Below are positions 1 to 5,177 of a stretch of 5,663 bases of DNA, one piece after another. This stretch comes from Anaerolineae bacterium. GTDB lineage: Bacteria > Chloroflexota > Anaerolineae > E26-bin7. The notes beneath the pieces were generated by a model. It was not told the DNA's origin. It did not search any database and saw nothing but the letters and a program-made list of their open reading frames with translations. A program made the position numbers and the translations under genes. Every line of letters starts with the position of its first letter. Position 1 is the stretch's first letter. Location of the stretch: positions 1 through 5,663 of the forward strand of contig JAOZOT010000037.1 of the NCBI GenBank assembly GCA_029933115.1. Reading direction: 5' to 3'.

Positions 1-34
1 TCAGTCGTTTTTAGCCTCAGAGCACCGGTCGTTA

Positions 35-48
35 GCGACTCAAGTCGC
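35..48. repeat. Short palindrome just downstream of rpoA
   Basis: The plus strand reads GCGACTCAAGTCGC, a perfect palindrome that as RNA would form a 5-bp GCGAC/GTCGC stem with a 4-nt loop. It lies 3 to 16 nt past the rpoA stop codon, which itself sits in a CTACGAG motif (51-57) that recurs at 1955-1961. No U-rich tract follows on the minus strand, so it does not look like a classical intrinsic terminator. It resembles the core of a REP-like dispersed palindrome, which is inference. The rest of positions 1-50 shows no start codon with a ribosome binding site and no coding sequence that I recognise. Confidence 0.5.
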
Positions 49-50
49 CA

Positions 51-1028
51 CTACGAGCGTTTTTCAGACACGCTGTCAGCGGTCTCTTCGCCCTCGATGG
101 GGGGCCAGAAACCCTTGAGCCTCATCCTTTCCTTCAGCTCGGTCAGCGACTTTTTACCAAAGTTGCGGATGGCAAGGATCTCATCGTCGCCCAGGGCCAT
201 CTTGTCCAATATCTCCCCTACTTTGGTGATGCCCGCTCGTTTCAGGCAATTGTAGGCACGGACAGATAACTCCAACTCTTCGATGGGCGTCTCGTAAATG
301 CGACTGGGGATAGCGCCCTCTTCAACCTCTTCCTCCTCCTCTGGCGGCATCTCGCTAACGCCAACTAGCAAGGATAAATGCTCGACCAGAATCTTGGCCG
401 CGTCGCTCAGAGCCTCCTCAGGTTCAATGGTGCCATCGGTCCATATCTCCATGATCAGCCGGTCAAAGTTGGTCATCTGTCCAACGCGAGCCCGCTCCAC
501 CACAAAGTTGGCCTTGCGGATGGGGCTGAACACAGCATCCACAGGAATCTCTCCGATGGGGAGCTTGCCTCGTTCCTCTGCCGGTGAGTAGCCTTTACCG
601 CGCTCCACGACCAATTCCATATCCAACTCAGCCTCACCGGAATCGGCCGTCAACAAATGCAGGTCAGGATTGACGATTGTCACCTGAGAAGGGCACTCTA
701 TATCGCCGGCTGTGACCTCTCCCTCCCCTTTCACCTCCAAGCGCAGGCGCACTGACTCATCACCCTGCAACTTCAGGCGAAGTTGCTTTACGTTGAGGAT
801 CAGAGCCGTTGTGTCTTCTTTGACATGAGGTATGGGAGAGAACTCGTGGTGGATACCACTTATCCTGATAGAGGTGACCGCTGCACCAGGCAAAGAAGAA
901 AGCAAAACCCGTCGCAGGGCATTGCCTAAGGTTATGCCATAGCCGCTTTCCAGAGGCCCGATGATAAAGCGTCCATAGTTCCGCGAGCTGGCATCACACT
1001 CAATTTTGGGCAAAACTAGATTTAACAA
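51..1028 (-). CDS. rpoA: DNA-directed RNA polymerase subunit alpha
   Basis: The alpha subunit dimerises to nucleate assembly of core RNA polymerase in the cytoplasm, and its C-terminal domain contacts UP-element DNA and activators. The 325-residue protein has the full two-domain layout. The N-terminal assembly domain (about 1-228) contains the hallmark GNALRRVLLSSLPGAAVTS at 35-53. An acidic linker follows (about 229-238, PPEEEEEVEEG). The C-terminal domain (about 248-307) contains LSVRAYNCLKRAGI, with R257 and N260 matching the DNA-contacting E. coli R265 and N268, and then GKKSLTELKE. The start is a TTG: no in-frame ATG precedes it, AGGAGG lies 8 nt upstream, and translation from here gives the expected MLNLVLPKIE amino end. 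The last codons (about residues 316-323, ADSVSEK) are encoded by a 19-nt repeat also present in the rpsD leader, so the extreme C-terminus may be repeat-derived. Last gene in the window, 90 nt after rpsD. Confidence 0.97.
   Translation of the reverse strand: MLNLVLPKIECDASSRNYGRFIIGPLESGYGITLGNALRRVLLSSLPGAAVTSIRISGIHHEFSPIPHVKEDTTALILNVKQLRLKLQGDESVRLRLEVKGEGEVTAGDIECPSQVTIVNPDLHLLTADSGEAELDMELVVERGKGYSPAEERGKLPIGEIPVDAVFSPIRKANFVVERARVGQMTNFDRLIMEIWTDGTIEPEEALSDAAKILVEHLSLLVGVSEMPPEEEEEVEEGAIPSRIYETPIEELELSVRAYNCLKRAGITKVGEILDKMALGDDEILAIRNFGKKSLTELKERMRLKGFWPPIEGEETADSVSEKRS
61..79. repeat. 19-nt exact direct repeat, copy 1 (inside the 3' end of rpoA)
   Basis: TTTTCAGACACGCTGTCAG on the plus strand is identical to positions 1892-1910, and both copies have the same orientation. 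In rpoA the minus strand encodes residues around ADSVSEK, within the last ten codons. An exact 19-nt match is very unlikely by chance in a window this size. The sequence next to this copy does not match the sequence next to the other copy. A dispersed repeat that invaded the gene end is the simplest explanation, but that is inference. Confidence 0.75.
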
Positions 1029-1036
1029 AAGATCAC

Positions 1037-1042
1037 CCTCCT
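1037..1042 (-). promoter_or_regulatory. Ribosome binding site that supports the TTG start of rpoA
   Basis: The minus strand reads AGGAGG, followed by an 8-nt spacer (GTGATCTT) and then TTG. This is ideal spacing. The first internal Met is residue 136, far inside the N-terminal domain, so this site makes TTG the only sensible start. Confidence 0.8.
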
Positions 1043-1076
1043 CAAACTACAGGGACCAATTGCCGCCCGCCAGTCA

Positions 1077-1103
1077 GGCCGGGGACTAGACCCATCCCTG
1101 GCC
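1077..1103 (-). other. Stem-loop in the rpsD-rpoA gap
   Basis: On the minus strand GGCCAGGGA pairs with TCCCCGGCC around a 9-nt loop. This is a 9-position, GC-rich stem with one A-C mismatch. It starts 15 nt after the rpsD stop codon and lies upstream of the rpoA ribosome binding site. There is no U-tract after it, so full termination is unlikely. An mRNA processing site, a 3'-end stabiliser or a partial attenuator are all possible; the sequence does not decide between them. Confidence 0.5.
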
Positions 1104-1118
1104 TTCTACCTACAGCCG

Positions 1119-1754
1119 CTAACGGGAGTAATACTCCACTATCAATTGCTCGTTGAGAGAAGCATCAATGTCTTCCCGCGTGGGAAGGGCCAAGACCCGC
1201 CCTTCCATTTTGGAAATATCAAGGCTGAGCCATTCGGGTACGACCTTGTGCTCTATGACGGCGCTCAAGTCTTTGAAATAGGTCAATTTCTTGCTGCGCT
1301 CTCGCACGGCTATCACATCGCCCGGCTTGACCAGAAAAGAGGGGATATCGGTCTTGCGTCCATTGACGTCAAAGTGACCGTGCCGTACCAATTGCCTGGC
1401 CTGAGCTCGGGAATCGGCGAAACCCAAACGGTAGACGACGTTATCCAACCGGCTTTCCAACAGGATGAGCAAATTGACGCCGGTCAAACCTTTGCGCCTT
1501 TCAGCCTCTTTGAAATAACGGCGGAATTGCCTCTCCAGCACGCCGTAGATGCGGCGTGCCTTCTGCTTCTCTCTCAATTGCAAACTGTAGTCTGACTCTT
1601 TGCGCCGGAATTGTGCCTGCCGACCATGCATTCCGGGAGCATAAGCTCGTCTCTCCAGAGCACACTTTGGGGTGAAACAGCGTTCACCCTTCAGCAGCAA
1701 CTTCTCCCCTTCACGTCGGCACAACTTGCAAACCGGGCCCGTATATCTGGCCAT
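1119..1754 (-). CDS. rpsD: Small-subunit ribosomal protein uS4, zinc-binding form
   Basis: S4 is a primary 16S rRNA-binding protein that starts assembly of the 30S body, and in several bacteria it also represses its own operon. The protein is 211 residues, typical of non-proteobacterial S4. The N-terminus MARYTGPVCKLCRREGEKL carries four cysteines, C9, C12, C26 and C31, arranged as in zinc-binding S4 of Thermus and Geobacillus. The S4 RNA-binding domain is visible at about 100-160, with ESRLDNVVYRLGFADSRAQA and then RQLVRHGHFDVNGRK. The protein ends NEQLIVEYYSR, a standard S4 tail. I chose the ATG at 1754 rather than an upstream start at 1790 because MARY matches the family and GGGAGG lies just before it; the extra 12 residues upstream look like untranslated leader. 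It is preceded by an unusually long 235-nt gap. Confidence 0.97.
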   Translation of the reverse strand: MARYTGPVCKLCRREGEKLLLKGERCFTPKCALERRAYAPGMHGRQAQFRRKESDYSLQLREKQKARRIYGVLERQFRRYFKEAERRKGLTGVNLLILLESRLDNVVYRLGFADSRAQARQLVRHGHFDVNGRKTDIPSFLVKPGDVIAVRERSKKLTYFKDLSAVIEHKVVPEWLSLDISKMEGRVLALPTREDIDASLNEQLIVEYYSR

Positions 1755-1779
1755 TACACCTCCCTCTGAACAAATCCGG

Positions 1780-1816
1780 TAGCCCTGCATTTAATCGTGG
1801 TGGGGACAGGTTGCCC
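1780..1816 (-). repeat. 37-nt leader repeat, copy A (upstream of rpsD)
   Basis: On the minus strand it runs from GGGCAACCTGTCCCC to AATGCAGGGCTA. It aligns with 2997-3032 at 32 of 37 positions, with four mismatches and one single-base gap, in the same orientation relative to the downstream gene. Its gene-proximal end lies exactly 25 nt before the rpsD ATG, the same distance as copy B has to the rpmJ ATG. Confidence 0.75.
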
Positions 1817-1839
1817 TCCTGCCCATGTTTACAAGCAGG
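1801..1839 (-). other. Two competing stem-loops in the rpsD leader
   Basis: On the minus strand TGGGCAGG (1825-1818) can pair with CCTGTCCCCA (1810-1801), giving eight pairs with a 2-nt bulge and a 7-nt loop. The same GCAGG (1822-1818) can instead pair with CCTGC just upstream (1839-1835), across a 12-nt loop. The two folds exclude each other, the kind of arrangement seen in leader switches. Each stem is short, so this may be chance in GC-rich sequence. Confidence 0.35.
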
Positions 1840-1860
1840 CTTACCGCAAATCCCAGGGCC

Positions 1861-1901
1861 TGTCTGAAAAATCAAAGTTCCCCCCGCCGAATTTTCAGAC
1901 A
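1861..1901. repeat. Inverted repeat in the rpsD leader
   Basis: TGTCTGAAAA (1861-1870) and TTTTCAGACA (1892-1901) are perfect 10-bp inverted repeats flanking 21 nt. Two more pairs form inside the stem after one mismatch. On the minus strand the loop contains a run of G. The right arm is part of the 19-nt sequence also found in rpoA. The shape resembles the terminal inverted repeats of a very small non-coding element, or a simple stem-loop. Confidence 0.6.
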
Positions 1902-1910
1902 CGCTGTCAG
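1892..1910. repeat. 19-nt exact direct repeat, copy 2 (rpsD leader)
   Basis: TTTTCAGACACGCTGTCAG is identical to positions 61-79 at the rpoA 3' end. Here its first ten bases also form the right arm of the inverted repeat 1861-1901; the rpoA copy has no matching left arm. That suggests the rpoA copy is a partial or decayed version of the unit. Confidence 0.75.
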
Positions 1911-1925
1911 TAGGTGGAGACACAG

Positions 1926-1962
1926 ACTCGTAACAGGCGCTCCGAAAACGTGCGCTACGAGT
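1926..1962 (-). other. Bulged hairpin shortly after the rpsK stop
   Basis: ACTCGTA (1926-1932) pairs with TACGAGT (1956-1962), and GCGC (1937-1940) pairs with GCGC (1952-1955). This gives an 11-bp stem with a 4-nt one-sided bulge and an 11-nt loop. The CTACGAG arm also occurs next to the palindrome beyond rpoA (51-57), which links it to the same kind of dispersed palindrome. No U-tract follows. Confidence 0.5.
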
Positions 1963-1989
1963 TGATTTTCCACCCACCGATTCGGTCAC

Positions 1990-2388
1990 CTAGACCCTCC
2001 GCTTTTTAGGAGGGCGACACCCATTGTGGGGGATAGGAGTGACATCGGTGATAGATCGCACCTTGAGCCCGGCCGCTTGTAACGAGCGGATGGCCGCCTC
2101 ACGCCCTGGCCCAGGCCCTTTGACAAAAACGTCTATCTCTCGCACGCCGTTGTCGGCCGCCTTTTTGGCCGTCTGCTGAGCAGCCATCTGGGCAGCATAA
2201 GGAGTGCTCTTACGCGAGCCTTTGAAGCCGGCTGTCCCTCCACTACCCCAAAGGATAACATTGCCCTGCTGGTCGGTAATGGTAATTATCGTATTATTGA
2301 AGGTCGCATGGATATGAGCCTGAGCGTGAGGAACTTGTTTACGCTCACGACGAGCACTCTTCCTCCCCCCGCGTTTCCCTCGTGCCAT
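1990..2388 (-). CDS. rpsK: Small-subunit ribosomal protein uS11
   Basis: S11 sits on the platform of the 30S subunit, binds 16S rRNA with S6/S18 as neighbours, and lines the mRNA exit region near the E site. The 132-residue length is normal. Visible landmarks are the basic N-terminus (MARGKRGGRKSARRERK), HIHATFNNTIITITD at 25-39, the glycine-rich GSGGTAGFKGSRKSTPYAA at 48-66, GPGPGREAAIRSLQAAGL at 91-108, and the C-terminal DVTPIPHNGCRPPKKRRV. The HNG motif (N122-G123) is the position where E. coli S11 carries isoaspartate. The ATG at 2388 is preceded by AGGAGG with a short 4-nt spacer. It lies 63 nt after rpsM, a gap containing a strong hairpin, and 235 nt before rpsD. Confidence 0.98.
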   Translation of the reverse strand: MARGKRGGRKSARRERKQVPHAQAHIHATFNNTIITITDQQGNVILWGSGGTAGFKGSRKSTPYAAQMAAQQTAKKAADNGVREIDVFVKGPGPGREAAIRSLQAAGLKVRSITDVTPIPHNGCRPPKKRRV

Positions 2389-2413
2389 CTTTCCTCCTGT
2401 CGTGGCCTAATAG

Positions 2414-2438
2414 GCGACGCACTTTGCCGGTGCGTCGC
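2414..2438 (-). other. Perfect 9-bp hairpin in the rpsM-rpsK gap
   Basis: On the minus strand GCGACGCAC, a 7-nt loop CGGCAAA and GTGCGTCGC form an uninterrupted stem, seven of whose nine pairs are G-C. It starts 13 nt after the rpsM stop and ends 25 nt before the rpsK ATG. No U-tract follows, so it is not a typical terminator. A near-palindrome (GCCTATTAGGC, 2405-2415) lies directly downstream and abuts its last two bases. A role in mRNA processing or in tuning translation is possible but not shown. Confidence 0.6.
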
Positions 2439-2451
2439 ACCTCACACCAAA

Positions 2452-2835
2452 TTACTTCTTGGCCCGTGACCGCTTGCGACCGGGCACCGTCTTGCGGGGA
2501 CCGCGCTTGCAACGGGCGTTGGTCCTGGTACGCTGACCGCGTACAGGCAAATTACGGCGATGGCGGATACCCCGGTAACAGCCGATTTCCTGGAGGCGCT
2601 TGATATTCATCGTGACTTCGCGCCGCAGGTCACCTTCGACCCGGTAGTCTCTGTCAATGACTTCGCGCAAGCGGCTGATTTCCGCCTCTGCCAAATCCTT
2701 GACCCGTGTGTTGGGGTCAACGCCCGTCTTGTTCAAGATCTCCTGACTGGTCGTTCGCCCAATGCCATAGATATAGGTCAGGGCAACCTCGACTCGCTTG
2801 TCCCTGGGCAAGTCCACCCCGGCAATTCTAGCCAT
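2452..2835 (-). CDS. rpsM: Small-subunit ribosomal protein uS13
   Basis: S13 lies in the head of the 30S subunit, contacts the P-site tRNA through its C-terminal tail, and forms a bridge with L5 of the large subunit. The 127-residue protein begins MARIAGVDLPRDKRVEVALT, the standard S13 opening. It continues through YIYGIGRTTSQEIL (21-34, the helix-two-turns-helix region) and CYRGIRHRRNLPVRGQRTRT (86-105, the rRNA-binding signature), ending in a very basic tail, GRKRSRAKK. Residue C109 in TNARCKRG replaces the usual threonine, a minor variation. Its ATG at 2835 follows GGAGGT with a 5-nt spacer, and only 22 nt separate it from rpmJ, so the two are very probably cotranscribed. Confidence 0.98.
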   Translation of the reverse strand: MARIAGVDLPRDKRVEVALTYIYGIGRTTSQEILNKTGVDPNTRVKDLAEAEISRLREVIDRDYRVEGDLRREVTMNIKRLQEIGCYRGIRHRRNLPVRGQRTRTNARCKRGPRKTVPGRKRSRAKK

Positions 2836-2857
2836 CTCTCACCTCCACAATGCCCAT

Positions 2858-2971
2858 CTACCCCTGTCGCTGTTTATGCTTCGGGTTTTCACAGATCACG
2901 CGCACCACACCCCGACGCTTGATGATCTTGCACTTGGCACAGCGTTTTTTAACCGATGGTCTCACTTTCAT
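2858..2971 (-). CDS. rpmJ: Large-subunit ribosomal protein bL36, zinc-binding form
   Basis: This 37-residue gene encodes the smallest ribosomal protein, which stabilises 23S rRNA contacts in the 50S subunit. The translation starts MKVRPSVKKRCAKCKIIKR and ends VICENPKHKQRQG. The zinc ligands are C11, C14, C27 and H32 in the usual CxxC...C...H pattern, so this is the zinc-dependent form and not the cysteine-free paralogue. AAGGAG lies 10 nt before the ATG. The gene directly precedes rpsM, its standard neighbour. Upstream, where infA is commonly found, there is only a 100-nt gap holding a repeat shared with the rpsD leader. Confidence 0.97.
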   Translation of the reverse strand: MKVRPSVKKRCAKCKIIKRRGVVRVICENPKHKQRQG

Positions 2972-2996
2972 GATTAATACGCTCCTTAAAAACTTT

Positions 2997-3032
2997 TAGC
3001 CCTGCATTGAATCACGGTGGGAGAGGTTGCCC
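2997..3032 (-). repeat. 37-nt leader repeat, copy B (upstream of rpmJ)
   Basis: On the minus strand it runs from GGGCAACCTCTCCCACC to AATGCAGGGCTA and is 36 nt long, one base shorter than copy A (1780-1816). It fills about a third of the 100-nt map-rpmJ gap (2972-3071). The proximal end is exactly 25 nt from the rpmJ ATG. A flanking GTGGG/CCCAC pair (3034-3038 with 3017-3021) could form a modest stem in this copy. No clear promoter or terminator is visible in the rest of the gap. Confidence 0.75.
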
Positions 3033-3071
3033 CCCCACTTGACACAGGAGAGAAAAATTTATGGTTTTCCA

Positions 3072-3818
3072 CTACAAACGGGTTAAAATCTCTGGTTCTC
3101 CGTCGGTTACAGCCACGGTGTGTTCAAAATGAGCCGCCAATTGTCCATCCAGAGTGACCACTGTCCAATTATCATCCAGGACTTTGGTATGGTAATCACC
3201 GGCAGTCACCATAGGTTCCAGGGCAAAGGTCATGCCTGGTTTCAGCCGCACTCCATGCCCTGGCTCTCCAAAATTGGGTATCTGCGGTTCTTCGTGCATC
3301 TCCCGCCCAATGCCGTGACCGGTGTACTCGCGCACCACAGCGTAACCATTTCTCTCAGCACACTGCTGGATAGCCCAGGATATATCACCGGTACGTTTCC
3401 CGGCCCTGGACTGGGCGATGCCGGCTTGCAGGGCCTCGGCCGCCACCTCCATCAAGTGCTGGGCCGCCCCATTTACCTGCCCCACCCCCAGGGTAATAGC
3501 TGCATCTCCCTGATAGCCCCGATAGATGGCTCCCACGTCCAGGCTGACGATGTCACCTTCCCGCAGAACCCGCTTGCCGGGGATGCCATGGACCACTTCC
3601 TCGTTGACGGAAACGCACAAAGAGGCCGGAAAGCCCCGATAGCCTTTGAAAGAAGGCTTTGCACCATATCCGACGATAATTTGATGAGCCAAGGCGTCCA
3701 ACTCAGCGGTGGTGACGCCGGGGGCCACTTTTTCGCGGAGGCGTGCCAGAACCTCGGCCACAATGCGGCCGGCCTCACGCATACGGGCTAGTTCCTGGGG
3801 CGACTTCAAGATGATCAT
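3072..3818 (-). CDS. map: Methionine aminopeptidase, type I
   Basis: This cytosolic metallo-enzyme removes the initiator methionine from new proteins after deformylation when the second residue is small. The protein is 248 residues with no N-terminal extension, as in compact type Ia enzymes. All five metal ligands are present: D94 (SLDVGAIY), D105 (GYQGDAAITL), H168 (YTGHGIGREMHEEPQI), E201 (FALEPMV) and E232 (HFEHTVAV). The substrate-binding histidines H77 (VVHGIPG) and H175 are also present. The ATG at 3818 is the first possible start after an in-frame TAG, and MIILKSPQELARMREAGRI aligns well with the family N-terminus. The Shine-Dalgarno is poor: the best candidate, GAGGT, is about 17 nt upstream, so translation may partly depend on coupling to secY, which ends 37 nt earlier. 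adk, its common upstream neighbour, is missing. Confidence 0.97.
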   Translation of the reverse strand: MIILKSPQELARMREAGRIVAEVLARLREKVAPGVTTAELDALAHQIIVGYGAKPSFKGYRGFPASLCVSVNEEVVHGIPGKRVLREGDIVSLDVGAIYRGYQGDAAITLGVGQVNGAAQHLMEVAAEALQAGIAQSRAGKRTGDISWAIQQCAERNGYAVVREYTGHGIGREMHEEPQIPNFGEPGHGVRLKPGMTFALEPMVTAGDYHTKVLDDNWTVVTLDGQLAAHFEHTVAVTDGEPEILTRL

Positions 3819-3855
3819 GAACAGCCACTAGTTCGACCTCAGCTTTGACCGTGCG

Positions 3856-5166
3856 CTACTTGATGAAACCCTCATAATGGCGCATCAAAAGCTGAGCTTC
3901 TAACTGCTTCATTGTATCCAAGACCACACCCACCACGATGAGCAAACCGGTGCTGGTAATGAGCATAGTACCCATGCTCCCCTGAGGGTCTCCGATCACA
4001 CCTTTGACCAGCCAGGGCAAGATGGCCACAGCCCCCAGGAAAACAGCCCCCACCAAGGTGATTCGCTGCAAGACGCCGTTAAGGTAATCGGCGGTGCGCT
4101 TGCCAGGGCGAATACCGGGAATGAATCCTCCTTGCCGCCGCAAATTCTCGGCCAGGTTTTGCTGCCGAAAGATCACATCGGTGTAGAAATAAGTAAAACC
4201 AATCACCATCAGAAAATAGAGGATCCAATACACGTTGCTGGTAGTATTGAAAGCGCCGTAAATGCCGTTGGCGATGCGTTTCACCCATTCATTCTGGGCG
4301 AAGCGGAAGTAGCTGGCCACAACCCCAGGAAAGATCAAGATAGATTGGGCGAAAATGAGGGGGATCATCCCCGCCGAATTGACCCGTAAAGGGATGTGGG
4401 TGCTTTGTCCTCCGGCCACGCGCAAACGACGCCCCCGCATAGCCAGCACCCGCTTGCCATATTGTACTGGAATGCGCCGCTGTCCTTCCTGGACAATCAC
4501 TATAACCGCCACTGTAATCACGGTTACGAGCGCGAAGAACATGAGAACCCAGGGGCTTCTCAACCACAACCCTCCCACGTTCTGCGGGATGCGAGCTACT
4601 ATGCCACCGAAGATGATCAGAGAAATGCCATTGCCAATGCCCTGCTCGCTAATCAACTCCCCCAGCCAAATGGCAAAGACGGTGCCTGCGGTAAGGGTGC
4701 TGAGGGTAGCCAAAGTGGGCAGCAGGGTGGCGGGGGCAAGGCCAAAATTGCTGATGACCCCTTGCCGCTGGAGCAAAGTAGCCTGTCCAAAGCCCTGAAG
4801 CAAAGCCAGCGGGACGGTCAAGAGATGAGTATATTGATTGATCTTGTTCCGCCCGGCCTCACCCTCGTTGGCCAACTCCTCCAGGCTGGGGATGATGGGT
4901 ATCAACAATTGCATGATAATGGAAGCAGTGATGTAAGGATAAACTCCCATAGCCATGACCGAAAAGCTGGACATGGCTCCCCCAGAGAGCAAATCCAAGA
5001 AGCCCAATAACTGATTCGATTCAAAAACCCGGCGCAGAGCCTCTGGGTCAATTCCAGGCACAGGCACGTGAGCAGCCAGGCGATAGACCACCAGGATCAG
5101 AAAGGTAAACAAAAGCTTACGCCTGAGATCGGGCAAAACAAAGGCATTGCGGACCGCTTGTAACAT
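3856..5166 (-). CDS. secY: Preprotein translocase channel subunit SecY
   Basis: SecY forms the protein-conducting channel in the cytoplasmic membrane, working with SecE, SecG and SecA. The 436-residue protein has the expected ten hydrophobic segments. LLDLLSGGAMSSFSV followed by GVYPYITASIIMQLL (59-88) covers the plug and second helix, and WLGELISEQGIGNGISLII (167-185) is the second family signature. GFIPGIRPGKRT (347-358) is the cytoplasmic loop with the conserved arginine, R353, needed for SecA-driven transport. The protein ends HYEGFIK. The reading frame stays open further upstream (to 5274), but I start at the ATG at 5166: MLQAVRNAFVLPDLRRKLLFT is the family N-terminus, AAGGAGG lies just upstream, and the longer version would overlap rplO by about 100 nt with an arginine- and proline-rich stretch unlike SecY. 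Confidence 0.98.
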   Translation of the reverse strand: MLQAVRNAFVLPDLRRKLLFTFLILVVYRLAAHVPVPGIDPEALRRVFESNQLLGFLDLLSGGAMSSFSVMAMGVYPYITASIIMQLLIPIIPSLEELANEGEAGRNKINQYTHLLTVPLALLQGFGQATLLQRQGVISNFGLAPATLLPTLATLSTLTAGTVFAIWLGELISEQGIGNGISLIIFGGIVARIPQNVGGLWLRSPWVLMFFALVTVITVAVIVIVQEGQRRIPVQYGKRVLAMRGRRLRVAGGQSTHIPLRVNSAGMIPLIFAQSILIFPGVVASYFRFAQNEWVKRIANGIYGAFNTTSNVYWILYFLMVIGFTYFYTDVIFRQQNLAENLRRQGGFIPGIRPGKRTADYLNGVLQRITLVGAVFLGAVAILPWLVKGVIGDPQGSMGTMLITSTGLLIVVGVVLDTMKQLEAQLLMRHYEGFIK

Positions 5167-5171
5167 GGCGC

Positions 5172-5177
5172 CCTCCT
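5172..5177 (-). promoter_or_regulatory. Ribosome binding site of secY overlapping the rplO stop codon
   Basis: The minus strand reads TAAGGAGGGCGCCATG. The TAA ends rplO, AGGAGG is the secY ribosome binding site, and a 5-nt spacer leads to ATG. The overlap implies translational coupling of the two genes and fixes the secY start at 5166. Confidence 0.8.

Larger units (their letters stand above)
1755..1989 (-). other. Long structured leader between rpsK and rpsD
   Basis: This 235-nt gap is the longest in the cluster. In transcript order it contains a bulged hairpin (1962-1926), a long inverted repeat (1901-1861) overlapping a 19-nt repeat shared with rpoA, two mutually exclusive stems (1839-1801), a 37-nt repeat shared with the rpmJ leader (1816-1780), and then the rpsD ribosome binding site GGGAGG at 1759-1764. 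I found no convincing -35/-10 promoter pair and no stem followed by a U-tract. One frame stays open from a GTG touching the rpsK stop into rpsD, but its peptide looks like translated repeats. It could be an S4-responsive leader or simply a site where small repeats have accumulated. Confidence 0.5.

Noticed and set aside
1755..1790. N-terminal extension of rpsD by 12 residues
   Set aside because: The extension includes the ribosome binding site of the MARY start and part of the leader repeat. S4 proteins start at MARY.
1711..1989. Open frame of 92 codons filling the rpsK-rpsD gap, starting with a GTG that touches the rpsK stop
   Set aside because: No ribosome binding site of its own, it overlaps the start of rpsD, and its peptide is a translation of the repeats and hairpins. 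It resembles no family I know. It is most likely an open frame by chance.
3120..3791. Long plus-strand open frame opposite map, with a weak TTGACA/TATGGT-like pair at 3039-3065 on the plus strand
   Set aside because: The frame mirrors the codon pattern of map and has no recognisable protein. The promoter-like pair has a short 15-nt spacer and a poor -10 box.
4396..5010. Plus-strand open frame of about 200 codons opposite secY
   Set aside because: It is a shadow of the secY coding frame: no family resemblance, low-complexity polar composition, and no credible binding site.
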